NCBI GenBank assembly: GCA_937900875.1
Contig: CALCGD010000016.1
Coordinates: forward strand, 1 to 59,796
Length of the DNA: 59,796 nt
Reading direction: 5' to 3'
Source: an uncultured Flavobacteriales bacterium
GTDB taxonomy: Bacteria > Bacteroidota > Bacteroidia > UBA10329
Part shown: one piece after another, positions 27,234 through 36,398 of the stretch
How the letters are laid out: every line of letters begins with the position of its first letter
Position numbering within the stretch: position 1 is the first letter of the stretch
Position numbers and translations under genes: made by a program
Notes under the pieces: generated by a model
What the model saw: the letters and a program-made list of their open reading frames with translations, nothing else
The model's database searches: none
What the model was told of the DNA's origin: nothing

Positions 27234-28597
27234 TACTTATTCCAAATTCCAGATGCTGTCTTATTTAAATTGACGTACGCTTGATATGGCATTATTAAAG
27301 CAAAAACCCCAAGCGATATAATACTTGCTAATATAACCCCAGAGTTTCCCATGGACAAGTTCTTGGCAAAGTAAATGGAAAGTGGAATATTTAAACCAGC
27401 CGCAACCACTAGTACTATAAGCTGCACCAGCACTTTTCCAATTCCATTGATGTAATGCAGAAAAATTGAGGAAAAAGTGGCAATGCAAACAAAAATGCCG
27501 ACCAACGCTGATAGTTGAAAAGATACTGTACCCGCAAGCTTATCTCCTACCCAAAATTCAAGTAGATATGGTGATATGGCTAGAAGAAACAGTGCTGCCA
27601 GACAAAACCCGCCCCAGACACCAATCAACTTTTTAAGGGCTCCTTTTATCCAATCCACATCTCCTGTGGCATGGGCCTGAGTGAATGAAGACCACATTGG
27701 CACCATAACTATACTAAATCCGAGGGTGATTAAACTAAATACCTTCTGAGGTAAGTAATAAGTCGTAACGTGTTCTGGGCCAAGCACTTGAGTTATTATC
27801 ATATTGTCGGTGGCAAAAATGATAATGGACCCTGCCTGAAGAAAGAAAAATTTTATCCCCAGGGTTAGTAGGCTTCTAACTTTGGTTTTATCGTAAAATT
27901 TAAATGAAGGCCTTATTGCCTGATAATCTTTAGAAAAAAACCAAATTGAAGCAAGAATATAAATCAATACAATTGGAAGAGTGATAAGCATTCCAACCAA
28001 CAAAATCGAACCCTCATCATGCCACGAAATGACTGCAAAAAGTCCTAGAATGGTAAGAATATTACCTGCCGCCAAAAAGACGTTGTTCATTGATGGCCGC
28101 AAATCTGCAGTTAGTATAACACCTACCAACTTGAGTACAAAACGAACACAAAACGAAGCGAACACAAGCCATACCAACCAGTTTATTTGCGAAGTAATTT
28201 CGGCTGGAGCTTTTAAAATCGCGCTCCAATCAAGAAAAAGTGTGAGGGCAGAGAATACTACTAGCATAAGAGTAGCAATAGCTGCAATGGAAAAATAGGC
28301 CGAACTCACATAGGCCCTAGCAGATGAGTCGTCTTTCTCGGTAAATGCCTTGGCGAGATGATTTCTTAATCCGTTTCCTAAGCCGATATCTAAGAAAGAA
28401 AACCAGCCAATGACAGAGCCTAAGGTTAGCCATACACCATAGCTCGCCTCTCCAATGAAACCTAAAATCAGAGGAACCTGAATGAAGCCAATTCCAATGT
28501 TTATGCTTTTCAGCAAAAATGAAAACAAGATTTCCTTTTTTGCCTTTACGCTACGCTCATGGCCTTTAGAAAAAAACTTTTTTATCCAAGATTGCAT
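27233..28597 (-). CDS. Wzx-like oligosaccharide flippase
   Basis: 454 residues of a MOP/PST-superfamily membrane protein with about twelve hydrophobic segments. The N-terminal signature [20 protein letters not shown] and [20 protein letters not shown]...GNGLRNHLA is typical of polysaccharide flippases. It should move the undecaprenyl-linked repeat unit from the cytoplasmic to the periplasmic face for the Wzy-like polymerase. It follows gmd by 6 bases and overlaps the CatB-like acetyltransferase gene by one base, so it is in the same transcription unit as GDP-fucose synthesis. Confidence 0.9.
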   Translation of the reverse strand: MQSWIKKFFSKGHERSVKAKKEILFSFLLKSINIGIGFIQVPLILGFIGEASYGVWLTLGSVIGWFSFLDIGLGNGLRNHLAKAFTEKDDSSARAYVSSAYFSIAAIATLMLVVFSALTLFLDWSAILKAPAEITSQINWLVWLVFASFCVRFVLKLVGVILTADLRPSMNNVFLAAGNILTILGLFAVISWHDEGSILLVGMLITLPIVLIYILASIWFFSKDYQAIRPSFKFYDKTKVRSLLTLGIKFFFLQAGSIIIFATDNMIITQVLGPEHVTTYYLPQKVFSLITLGFSIVMVPMWSSFTQAHATGDVDWIKGALKKLIGVWGGFCLAALFLLAISPYLLEFWVGDKLAGTVSFQLSALVGIFVCIATFSSIFLHYINGIGKVLVQLIVLVVAAGLNIPLSIYFAKNLSMGNSGVILASIISLGVFALIMPYQAYVNLNKTASGIWNK

Positions 28598-28603
28598 CCC
28601 TAA

Positions 28604-29719
28604 CTACTCAAAATAATCGAGCGTTTTATAGCCGTTGTTTTTCAGCAATTGGTCTTTTTTGAAAATGGCGATATCGCCTTTCATCATGTCTTCCACCAAA
28701 GCTTGAAGATCATATTTTGGAATCCAGCCAAGCTGTGTGTTAGCCTTAGTTGGGTCGCCAATAAGAAGATCTACTTCTGTCGGCCTAAAATACTCTGGGT
28801 CTACAGCCACAATTTCTTTCCCTAATTCAATTTGGTATTCTGGATTAGTACAAGCAGAAACATAGCCTTTTTCGTTTATCCCTTCGCCCTTAAATTCAAG
28901 TTCAACACCAACCTGTTTAAAGGCCATTTTCACAAAGTCGCGAACACTAGTTGTTTTACCTGTTGCTATTACGAAATCTTCTGGCGTTTCTTGCTGAAGG
29001 ATAAGCCACATAGCTTCTACATAGTCCTTTGCATGACCCCAATCTCGCTTGGCATCAAGATTTCCTAAGTAGATTTTCTGCTGCATACCAAGCGCAATTC
29101 TAGCTGCAGCTCTTGTAATCTTTCTGGTAACAAAAGTCTCTCCTCTAACGGGAGATTCGTGGTTGAAAAGGATGCCATTGCACGCATACATACCGTAAGC
29201 TTCGCGATAGTTTACAGTAATCCAATAGGCGTACATTTTAGCCACTGCGTAAGGAGAGCGTGGGTAAAATGGCGTTTTCTCACTTTGTGGAACTTCTTGA
29301 ACTAGACCATACAATTCTGATGTTGACGCTTGATAAATCTTGGTCTTTTTTGTCATTCCAAGAAGACGAACAGCCTCAAGAATTCTAAGTGTTCCTGTAC
29401 CATCGGCATTTGCAGTGTACTCTGGAATGTCGAAACTCACTTTAACGTGGCTCATTGCCGCTAAGTTGTAAATTTCATCCGGTTGCACTTCCTGAATGAT
29501 TCTGGTAAGATTCATTGAATCTGTAAGGTCACCATAATGCAATTTGAACTGCACATTATCCTCATGTCTATCGTGATAGAGGTGGTCAATTCTGTCAGTA
29601 TTAAAAAGGGAACTTCTTCGCTTTATTCCGTGTACCTCATACCCTTTCTTCAATAGAAATTCGGAGAGATAGGCTCCATCCTGACCGGTAACTCCGGTTA
29701 TCAATGCTACTTTTTTCAT
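28604..29719 (-). CDS. gmd: GDP-mannose 4,6-dehydratase
   Basis: 371 residues, the normal length. The NAD(P) fold begins [21 protein letters not shown]; the catalytic region contains [19 protein letters not shown] and [15 protein letters not shown] (the YxxxK pair). [21 protein letters not shown] is diagnostic for Gmd. It converts GDP-D-mannose to GDP-4-keto-6-deoxy-D-mannose, the first step to GDP-L-fucose. It overlaps the fcl gene by four bases. Together they show that the surface polysaccharide probably contains fucose. GDP-mannose synthesis genes (manB/manC) are not in the window. Confidence 0.96.
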   Translation of the reverse strand: MKKVALITGVTGQDGAYLSEFLLKKGYEVHGIKRRSSLFNTDRIDHLYHDRHEDNVQFKLHYGDLTDSMNLTRIIQEVQPDEIYNLAAMSHVKVSFDIPEYTANADGTGTLRILEAVRLLGMTKKTKIYQASTSELYGLVQEVPQSEKTPFYPRSPYAVAKMYAYWITVNYREAYGMYACNGILFNHESPVRGETFVTRKITRAAARIALGMQQKIYLGNLDAKRDWGHAKDYVEAMWLILQQETPEDFVIATGKTTSVRDFVKMAFKQVGVELEFKGEGINEKGYVSACTNPEYQIELGKEIVAVDPEYFRPTEVDLLIGDPTKANTQLGWIPKYDLQALVEDMMKGDIAIFKKDQLLKNNGYKTLDYFE

Positions 29720-30657
29720 ACTGAGTAATATTCTTGCTGATTAAGAAAATCAGCATAGGTCATTTCAATTCCTTCTCGTAAGGCAATCTTTCTTTTCCAA
29801 CCTAAGTTGGTCAATTTGGTCACATCCATCCACTTGCGCGGAGTTCCATCTGGCATATCGGTATTCCAGTCAATTGTGCCTTCAAAACCAGTTACATCTC
29901 TAATCAATTCCACCAATTCTTTAATAGAAACATCTTCTCCCGCTCCGATATTTACCAATTCTCTATCGTTGTAATTCTGCATAAGAAAAATGCAAGCATC
30001 GGCCAATTCATCAGCATAGAGAAATTCTCTTTTTGGGGTGCCCGTTCCCCAAACTTCTACCGATGGACTACCGTTCTCCTTCGCCTCATGAAACTTTCTG
30101 ATAAGCGCTGGGAGCACATGAGAATTCTTCAAGTCGTAATTATCGCCAATGCCGTAAAGATTGGTTGGCATAACGCTTATGAAGTTACATCCGTATTGAT
30201 CACGGTAATTTTCGCAAAGCTTAATACCGGCTATTTTGGCAATCGCGTATGGCTCGTTTGTTGGCTCCAACTCTCCGGTAAGCAGGTAGTTTTCTTTCAA
30301 TGGCTGAGGCGCCATTTTCGGGTAAATACACGATGACCCTAGGAACATAAGCTTCTCAACTTTGTGCTCATATGCAGCATGGATTACGTTTGACGCAATC
30401 ATCAAATTATCGTACAAAAAGTCTGCACGGTACGTATTATTTGCATGAATGCCACCCACCTTTGCCGCAGCCAAAAACACATATTCTGGTTTTTCCTCTT
30501 CGAAAAAGGCGTTAACCGCAGCTTGGTTTTTCAGATTAAGTTGCGATGAAGTACGGAATATTAGGTTGTTGTATCCTGCTTGTTTGAGCAAACGACAAAT
30601 AGCAGAACCGACCATTCCTCTATGGCCTGCGATATAGATTTTTGAATCGTGTTTCAT
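29716..30657 (-). CDS. fcl: GDP-L-fucose synthase
   Basis: 313 residues. The Rossmann motif is [17 protein letters not shown], followed by [14 protein letters not shown] and the active-site [19 protein letters not shown] and [14 protein letters not shown], all characteristic of GDP-fucose synthetase. It performs the epimerase and reductase steps that turn GDP-4-keto-6-deoxymannose into GDP-L-fucose. It is the first gene after a -7 box 20 nt upstream, and so probably opens the operon gmd-wzx-acyltransferase-wzy and onward. Confidence 0.96.
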   Translation of the reverse strand: MKHDSKIYIAGHRGMVGSAICRLLKQAGYNNLIFRTSSQLNLKNQAAVNAFFEEEKPEYVFLAAAKVGGIHANNTYRADFLYDNLMIASNVIHAAYEHKVEKLMFLGSSCIYPKMAPQPLKENYLLTGELEPTNEPYAIAKIAGIKLCENYRDQYGCNFISVMPTNLYGIGDNYDLKNSHVLPALIRKFHEAKENGSPSVEVWGTGTPKREFLYADELADACIFLMQNYNDRELVNIGAGEDVSIKELVELIRDVTGFEGTIDWNTDMPDGTPRKWMDVTKLTNLGWKRKIALREGIEMTYADFLNQQEYYSV

Positions 30658-30677
30658 TGTCCTTTTGGTTCCGCTGG

Positions 30678-30685
30678 CAAAGCTA
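30678..30685 (-). promoter_or_regulatory. -7 promoter box for the fcl-gmd-wzx operon
   Basis: Minus strand TAGCTTTG is a perfect TAnnTTTG box, 20 nt before the fcl ATG at 30657 and in the 68-base gap after hldE. No TTG lies at the -33 spacing. Confidence 0.6.
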
Positions 30686-30725
30686 GTTATTATAGAATCT
30701 TATACCCTGATGCGGTTCTAGCCGT

Positions 30726-32123
30726 TCAGCCCATCAACTCAGTTGTAGAAATTCCTTTTAACAACGGCAAAATCACTACGTTTTTAACCAAATCATTCCC
30801 AACAACTTGTTGTTTGGAGTAATCTCCACCTTTAACAAGCGTATTGGGTTGTAATGCTTTTATGAGCTCGAATGGTGTGTCTTCTTCAAATACGATAATG
30901 CCATCCACAAAAGGAAGAGCAGAAAGCGCCTCTACTCGCTGATTGAGCTTGTTTATTGGTCGTTGCGACCCCTTTAATCGCCTGATAGAATCATCAGAAT
31001 TAAGACCTACAATAAGCTTATCGCCCAACGCCTGAGCCTCCTTTAATAATTGACGATGACCTTGATGCAATACATCAAAACACCCGTTGGTGAACACAAC
31101 TTTTTGGTTCGAAACAGTTTGTTTGAAGGCCGAAATCGCTCCTTTTTCAATCAGTTTGGAGCCTTGGCTTACAAATGATGAAAGCTCGCTCTGTTTCACC
31201 ACCGCAGTACCTAGTTTGCTTACCACAATACCCGCAGCAGCATTCGCCAAAAAGGCACTTTCAGAAACGGTTTTTCCTTGAGCTAGGCTTACACCAAGCG
31301 TGGCCAAAACAGTATCTCCGGCACCGCTTACGTCATACACTTCTAGCGCTCTGGTTGGAATATTAAGCACAGAATTTTTCGAAACCACGGACATTCCGTA
31401 GCTAGAACGAGTGGCTACAATATTTTCAATCCTGAACTGGTTTCTGAGTTTATTACAGGCATCAACAATTTGATTGTCATCATTCTTCACCCCATTACCC
31501 GCAGCAGTCATTCCTAGCTCCAAAAGATTTGGCGTTACTAGAAACGCACCAGAGTAGCTAGACCAATCGGCCCGTTTTGGGTCAACTAAAACTCGTTTGT
31601 TTTCTTTTTTGGCGAGTGTAAACACCTCTTCTAAAACAGCATTTGATAAGGTTCCTTTGGCGTAATCCGACAATAGAACAATATCACACGCCTTGATTTG
31701 AGTTGAGAGAATGCTTTTTATTGAATTGAATTCAGCATCGGTCCATTCAATAAATTCTTCTTTATCAAATCGAACAATTTGCTGCCCCGAAACAACGCGT
31801 GTCTTTACAATTGTTGGTTGATTTCCTTTTACAAATGCGGTTTTGATACCAAGGTTTTCGCAACTGTTTTGAACCTCATTCGCTTGATTATCATTCCCAA
31901 GTTTGCCAACAAGAACCGTTTCGGCTCCTAAAGAAGCAGCGTTACTAGCTACGTTTCCAGCCCCACCAAGCGTACTCCATTCTCGCTCCACTTTTACCAC
32001 TGGCACAGGGGCTTCCGGACTAATTCTATCAACCTTTCCTGAGACGTAATGATCCATCATTACATCACCAATAACCAATATGCGTGGTGTGTTTTTCAAT
32101 TCCTGACTTAAACAATCATGCAA
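30726..32123 (-). CDS. hldE: bifunctional heptose-7-phosphate kinase / heptose-1-phosphate adenylyltransferase
   Basis: 465 residues with two domains. A ribokinase-type kinase fills about 1-315 (ILVIGDVMMDHYVSGKVDRISPEAP; GGAGNVASNAASLG; catalytic VYDVSGAGDTVLA). A nucleotidyltransferase occupies about 335-465 (VVFTNGCFDVLHQGHRQLL, the HxGH motif; later NSDDSIRRLKG). It makes ADP-activated heptose for LPS core or related glycans. The reading frame has no early ATG. The TTG at 32123 overlaps the end of cysN by 16 bases; a second TTG at 32099 would give a shorter N-terminus. Co-transcription with cysCDN is likely and is an unusual partnership. Confidence 0.92.
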   Translation of the reverse strand: MHDCLSQELKNTPRILVIGDVMMDHYVSGKVDRISPEAPVPVVKVEREWSTLGGAGNVASNAASLGAETVLVGKLGNDNQANEVQNSCENLGIKTAFVKGNQPTIVKTRVVSGQQIVRFDKEEFIEWTDAEFNSIKSILSTQIKACDIVLLSDYAKGTLSNAVLEEVFTLAKKENKRVLVDPKRADWSSYSGAFLVTPNLLELGMTAAGNGVKNDDNQIVDACNKLRNQFRIENIVATRSSYGMSVVSKNSVLNIPTRALEVYDVSGAGDTVLATLGVSLAQGKTVSESAFLANAAAGIVVSKLGTAVVKQSELSSFVSQGSKLIEKGAISAFKQTVSNQKVVFTNGCFDVLHQGHRQLLKEAQALGDKLIVGLNSDDSIRRLKGSQRPINKLNQRVEALSALPFVDGIIVFEEDTPFELIKALQPNTLVKGGDYSKQQVVGNDLVKNVVILPLLKGISTTELMG

Positions 32124-33400
32124 GCACCAACAGTATTGTTGGTTGCTTCATCAATTAACACCATTGAACCTGTATTTCGGTTTTTTCTGTAGCTATCTAA
32201 AAAGATTGGAACCGTAGTTCTAATGGTAATTCGAGCAATGTCGTTAAGGCCAATGTTATTATCGTCCTCAATCTTGGTCATGGTGTTGATGTTCATTTTG
32301 TACTTCACATCTTTGATAATGCATCTCGCATCCCTAGAAGTGTGCTTGAGCGCGTACTTCCCGCCAAGCTGCATTGACTTATCATCCAACCAACAGACCA
32401 TTACATCAAATTCTTGCTTGGCCTCTGGCTGATTATTGACTTTAACAATCATATCGCCACGACTAATATCAATATCGTCTTCGAGCGTAATTGTAACGCT
32501 CATTGGTGGAAACGCTTTCTCAATCGGTCCGTTCATCGTATCGATTGATTTGATTCTGGAAGTAAACCCCGATGGAAGCACAGAAACTTCTTCTCCTTTT
32601 CTAAAAATACCTCCGGCAACTCGACCAGCGTATCCGCGATAATCGTGGTACTCGGTAGTCATAGGACGGACAACATATTGAACTGGAAAACGAGAATCTA
32701 TATGATTCTGGTCGCTACCGATATGCACGGTTTCTAGGTTGTGCATTAAGGTTGGGCCTTGATACCAGTCCATGTTCTTTGAGCGATCTACAACATTATC
32801 GCCAAGTAGCGCGCTTATCGGCACAAACCGTACGTCCTTGATGGCAAGTTTTGCAGAAAAGTCCTCGAAATCGTGACGGACCTTTTCGTACTCTTTTTCG
32901 CTGAAATCCACCAAATCCATCTTATTCACACACACAACTACGTGAGGTATTTGAAGCAATGATGCGATGTAAGCATGGCGTTTAGTCTGCTCAATTACAC
33001 CGTTTCTGGCGTCCACTAAAATGATGGCAAGGTTGGCGGTAGACGCTCCTGTAACCATATTTCTGGTGTACTGAATATGACCTGGAGTATCTGCAATAAT
33101 GAACTTACGTTTTGGCGTAGCGAAATATCTGTAAGCTACATCAATGGTAATTCCTTGCTCCCTTTCAGCCCTCAATCCATCCGTAAGCAAAGCAAGGTTG
33201 ACGTGTTCGTCTCCCTTTCTATCGCTTACTGCCTGAATGGCCTCCATTTGATCTTCGAAAATGGATTTGCTATCGTAGAGCAAACGCCCAATTAAGGTGC
33301 TTTTTCCATCATCAACACTTCCTGCAGTAGTAAACCGCAAAAGCTCCATATCCAGGTAGCCTTTGCTGTCGTATTTTTCTATTGTTTGTTCGTTTGTCAT
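32108..33400 (-). CDS. cysN: sulfate adenylyltransferase subunit 1 (GTPase)
   Basis: 430 residues of a translation-factor-like GTPase. P-loop AGSVDDGKSTLIGRLL (about 26-41), switch DTPGHIQYTRNMVTGAS, and NKMDL specificity motif are followed by EF-Tu-like beta-barrel domains. With CysD it forms ATP sulfurylase, and GTP hydrolysis drives formation of adenosine 5'-phosphosulfate from ATP and sulfate. There is no C-terminal APS-kinase fusion; that function is in the separate cysC. Eleven bases separate it from cysD, and it overlaps hldE by 16 bases. Confidence 0.96.
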   Translation of the reverse strand: MTNEQTIEKYDSKGYLDMELLRFTTAGSVDDGKSTLIGRLLYDSKSIFEDQMEAIQAVSDRKGDEHVNLALLTDGLRAEREQGITIDVAYRYFATPKRKFIIADTPGHIQYTRNMVTGASTANLAIILVDARNGVIEQTKRHAYIASLLQIPHVVVCVNKMDLVDFSEKEYEKVRHDFEDFSAKLAIKDVRFVPISALLGDNVVDRSKNMDWYQGPTLMHNLETVHIGSDQNHIDSRFPVQYVVRPMTTEYHDYRGYAGRVAGGIFRKGEEVSVLPSGFTSRIKSIDTMNGPIEKAFPPMSVTITLEDDIDISRGDMIVKVNNQPEAKQEFDVMVCWLDDKSMQLGGKYALKHTSRDARCIIKDVKYKMNINTMTKIEDDNNIGLNDIARITIRTTVPIFLDSYRKNRNTGSMVLIDEATNNTVGACMIV

Positions 33401-33411
33401 GGATGGTTAAA

Positions 33412-34317
33412 TCAAAAATATCCTTGCTTTTTACGGTCTTCCATAGCCGCTTCGGAGCGCTTATCGTCCGATCTTCCGCCTCTTTCGGTTACTCTAGTTG
33501 CGGCTACTTCATCTATAATATCTTCAAGAGTTGAAGCGGATGAGAGGGTTGCTCCAGTGCATGTTAAATCACCAATGGTTCTAAAACGAACCTGCATTTC
33601 CTTTACCTCTTCACTGTCTTTGAGTTGCATGAAATCTGCGTGTGCTAAAAGGGTACCGTCTCTTTCAAAACACTTACGCATGTGAGTGAAGTACAGGTTT
33701 GGAATATCAATGTCTTCGAGCAAAATGTATTGCCAAACGTCCATTTCAGTCCAGTTAGAAATTGGGAACACACGAAAATGCTCTCCCATTTTTTTCTTTC
33801 CGTTGAAAATATTCCATAGCTCAGGACGCTGATTTTTCGGGTCCCACTGGCCAAAATCATCTCGGTGAGAGAAGAATCTTTCTTTGGCGCGAGCCTTCTC
33901 TTCGTCTCTTCTTGCTCCTCCCATTGCGCAATCGAACTTGTGTTCTTCTATTGCGTCTAAAAGTGGCGTAATCTGCAGTGCGTTTCTACTTGCATTTACC
34001 CCTTTTTCTTCCACCACTCGGCCTTTGTCTATGCTTTCTTGAACGGATGCAACAATCAATCTGGCTCCTATCTTCTCAACTAGTTTGTCTCTAAACTCAA
34101 TCGTCTCATCAAAGTTGTGACCAGTATCAATGTGCATCAACGGAAAAGGGATTTTAGCAGGCCAAAACGCCTTCCTAGCCAAGTGGGTTACTAAAATAGA
34201 GTCTTTACCTCCCGAGAAAAGCAAAACCGGGTTTTCGAACTGCGCTGCAACTTCTCGCAAGACGTACATCGACTCGGCTTCCAATTCTCTTAAATGTGTC
34301 AGTTTGTATGATTCCAT
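33412..34317 (-). CDS. cysD: sulfate adenylyltransferase subunit 2
   Basis: 301 residues, the usual length. The PP-loop LLFSGGKDSILVTHLARKAF (residues about 32-51) binds ATP. DCAMGGARRDEEKARAKER and FPISNWTEMDVWQYI are CysD signatures. It catalyses adenylation of sulfate in the heterodimer with CysN. It is three bases downstream of cysC and eleven upstream of cysN, forming a cysC-D-N order. The enzyme is cytosolic. Its product feeds either sulfur assimilation or, after CysC, PAPS-dependent sulfation. Confidence 0.96.
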   Translation of the reverse strand: MESYKLTHLRELEAESMYVLREVAAQFENPVLLFSGGKDSILVTHLARKAFWPAKIPFPLMHIDTGHNFDETIEFRDKLVEKIGARLIVASVQESIDKGRVVEEKGVNASRNALQITPLLDAIEEHKFDCAMGGARRDEEKARAKERFFSHRDDFGQWDPKNQRPELWNIFNGKKKMGEHFRVFPISNWTEMDVWQYILLEDIDIPNLYFTHMRKCFERDGTLLAHADFMQLKDSEEVKEMQVRFRTIGDLTCTGATLSSASTLEDIIDEVAATRVTERGGRSDDKRSEAAMEDRKKQGYF

Positions 34318-34320
34318 AAA

Positions 34321-34923
34321 CTACTTTCTGATAAGCGGTAACACCGCATCGAATATTTGTTTGGCGCATTCTTCAACAGAACGACCAACTGTTTCTATGT
34401 TTAAAAACGGGTTTTCGGGTGCTTCAAAAGGCGCATCCAACCCCGTAAAATTCTTGATTTCTCCAGCTCTTGCTTTGGCATAAAGCCCTTTCACGTCTCG
34501 TTTCTCACACTCCTCAAACGATGTGTTAATGAAAACCTCAACCATGTCATCACCTAAAATGTTTTTGGCTTGCTGGCGAATTGCTTTTGTCGGACTCACA
34601 AAACAGTTCAAAGTGACGACTCCACAATTCACGAAAAGTTTAGAAACTTCTGCTATTCTGCGGATATTCTCGGTTCTATCCTCATCAGAAAACCCAAGAT
34701 TGCTGTTGATTCCAGAACGAATGTTGTCTCCATCCAGTACTTGAGTTAGCACGCCTTTGCGAGCCAATAACTTCTCTAATTCTACCGCGATGGTTGTTTT
34801 TCCTGATCCTGATAAACCCGTCATCCAAACCACCATTCCTTTCTGGTTTAGCATAGCCTCCTTATCCTCTCTTTGAAGGAGACGATTGAAAGTAGTATGA
34901 ATATTCTGCGGTTGCGGGCTCAT
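34321..34923 (-). CDS. cysC: adenylyl-sulfate kinase
   Basis: 200 residues from the ATG at 34923 (MSPQPQNIHTTFNRLLQRED). A longer reading to 35022 would run through the terminator hairpin of the T9SS gene and is rejected. The P-loop WMTGLSGSGKTTIAVELE lies at about 33-50. VLDGDNIRSGINSNLGFSDEDR is the APS-binding segment, and the lid region FINTSFEECEKRDVKGLYAKARAG is present. It phosphorylates APS to PAPS. A TAnnTTCG box stands 10 nt upstream, so the cysC-cysD-cysN-hldE operon probably starts here. Plain reductive assimilation through APS would not need CysC, so its presence points to PAPS use. Confidence 0.95.
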   Translation of the reverse strand: MSPQPQNIHTTFNRLLQREDKEAMLNQKGMVVWMTGLSGSGKTTIAVELEKLLARKGVLTQVLDGDNIRSGINSNLGFSDEDRTENIRRIAEVSKLFVNCGVVTLNCFVSPTKAIRQQAKNILGDDMVEVFINTSFEECEKRDVKGLYAKARAGEIKNFTGLDAPFEAPENPFLNIETVGRSVEECAKQIFDAVLPLIRK

Positions 34924-34933
34924 TTTGGGCGCG

Positions 34934-34941
34934 CGAAGGTA
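34934..34941 (-). promoter_or_regulatory. -7-like box (TAnnTTCG variant) for the cysC operon
   Basis: Minus strand TACCTTCG, one base off TAnnTTTG, ends 10 nt before the cysC ATG. The desaturase gene at 49714 has the same variant at the same distance. Confidence 0.4.
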
Positions 34942-34979
34942 CGGAATTGCTTGTTTTTGAACGAATTGGGTCTTGATGC

Positions 34980-35017
34980 ATAAAAAGAAAGGCCGCGACA
35001 AATTGCCGCGACCCTTC
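34980..35017 (-). terminator. Rho-independent terminator of the T9SS cargo gene
   Basis: On the minus strand GGGTCGCGGC, loop AATTT, then GTCGCGGCC forms a long stem with a few G-U pairs, followed by TTTCTTTTTA. It lies just after the stop of the secreted protein and upstream of the cysC promoter. Confidence 0.85.
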
Positions 35018-35040
35018 CACACATGGAAACACTAAGTGAA

Positions 35041-36210
35041 TTATTTCATTATTTGAATTTTCTGGGTAACAAGTTCGCCTGCTTCCGTTCTCATCGAGAC
35101 GAAATAAAACCCGTTCTCAAACTTTGAAAGATCGACATGAATATGCTCCATTTCATCCATGAATAACTCCATGTTTGAAGCCAAATTCACTATCAATCGG
35201 CCATCAATTCCGTAAAGATCGATAGAAGCTACATCGTCCAAATCAACCATTACTTCTAACTCCAATTCTCCGTTTGTAGGATTTGGATAGGCAGTAATTC
35301 CGTACTCACCATCAACTTCTTGAAACGCTAAACGTGAATTACAACCACCTAGTTGATCGCCATGATCTAGGTGCTGTTGAACACGATTTGTTCGTACGCA
35401 TCGAGTTCTTCCACGATGACAGAGATAAACCTTGTCGTTTCCGCAAGTGATGTCGTTTACCTCAACCACTACATCGTCAGTGGCTGTATATCCGTTAAAA
35501 TCGGTAATCGTAACTGTGTAAGTTGTGGTCGATGTAGGACAAACAGAATTTGAAGCCGATGTTGAACCATTGTTCCACAAGTAAGTGTAAGGCGCAACCC
35601 CATCTGTAGCAGCTGCGCTTAAAGTGGTGCAATTTGAACCAAAACCGTAAATCACTTCTACATCTTCACCTGCATCCACGCTCGGAGAAACAAGGTCAAT
35701 GGTCAAATCGGGATCTCCATTACAACCGTAAGGAGCAACGCCAACACCTCCACCTTCAGCACCCATCAACTCAATCGAATTAGGCAATCCTGTGGTTGTA
35801 AAAGTGAAAGTGATGCAGTGCTGAGCTTGTGCCCCACACTCAAATTCAATGCAGGCCCAAGCATCTAACCAATCATACAAGTCATTATCATAAACCAAAA
35901 GACCAGGACCGTAAAGGTTATCATATCCCGTAAATACCGAGCCTGTTGCCGGGCTAGTTAACGTTGCTGGAAAACTGGAAAAACTTGAGCCATTATCCAA
36001 TAATACAGCCCAAGTTCCCGTATAACTGGCAGCACCATATCCAGCGGCATCACGACCGCTTCCAACGCAGAATTCTACTGTAAACTCATATTGGTTTCCT
36101 CCAAGGTCCACCATTGAAACAAGGTTGAAATTAGAGTAGTGACATGCCTGAGCATCGTTCCATCCGAAGGCTAAAAAAGCCAACATTACTAATGTGTAAA
36201 TCTTCTTCAT
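35041..36210 (-). CDS. secreted protein with T9SS type A sorting domain
   Basis: 389 residues from the ATG at 36210 (MKKIYTLVMLAFLAFGWNDAQA, a clear signal peptide). An N-terminal beta-rich Cys-containing domain spans about 22-190. An Ig/PKD-like repeat follows at about 200-275 (VAPYTYLWNNGSTSAS...TTTYTVTITD). A short motif KVYLCHRGRTRCVRTNRVQQ then HLDHGDQLGGC (about 280-312) resembles a Cys/His module I recall from other secreted proteins. The last ~75 residues form a Por-type C-terminal sorting domain (AYPNPTNGELELEV...FYFVSMRTEAGELVTQKIQI). It should be exported by the type IX system and anchored or released. Own promoter and terminator; function unknown. Confidence 0.88.
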   Translation of the reverse strand: MKKIYTLVMLAFLAFGWNDAQACHYSNFNLVSMVDLGGNQYEFTVEFCVGSGRDAAGYGAASYTGTWAVLLDNGSSFSSFPATLTSPATGSVFTGYDNLYGPGLLVYDNDLYDWLDAWACIEFECGAQAQHCITFTFTTTGLPNSIELMGAEGGGVGVAPYGCNGDPDLTIDLVSPSVDAGEDVEVIYGFGSNCTTLSAAATDGVAPYTYLWNNGSTSASNSVCPTSTTTYTVTITDFNGYTATDDVVVEVNDITCGNDKVYLCHRGRTRCVRTNRVQQHLDHGDQLGGCNSRLAFQEVDGEYGITAYPNPTNGELELEVMVDLDDVASIDLYGIDGRLIVNLASNMELFMDEMEHIHVDLSKFENGFYFVSMRTEAGELVTQKIQIMK

Positions 36211-36237
36211 GATTTTTATTTTAAGGGGTTTCTGATT

Positions 36238-36269
36238 CAAATCTACCTGGGCTAACGCGGTTGTTCCAA
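36238..36269 (-). promoter_or_regulatory. promoter of the T9SS cargo gene (TTG-N21-TAGATTTG)
   Basis: On the minus strand TTG (36269-36267), 21 nt, then TAGATTTG (36245-36238) matches the full Bacteroidota consensus. The leader to the ATG at 36210 is A-rich and has no Shine-Dalgarno site. Confidence 0.7.
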
Positions 36270-36398
36270 CACAATTGAACCCGCTAGATGTCTTGAGAAA
36301 CAACCGTAGACAATTGACGCATAACTGTCGTTTAAGTTGAGTACTGGCAGCCCCAAGCACAAATCCGATTACTTACTTTAGCATCTTCATTTTAGAGG

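Noticed and set aside
34924-35022. N-terminal extension of cysC
   Set aside because: It runs through the terminator hairpin of the secreted-protein gene and the -7-like box. The residues are unlike APS kinases.
36211-36360. N-terminal extension of the T9SS cargo gene
   Set aside because: It would place 50 residues before a perfect signal peptide and would contain the promoter.
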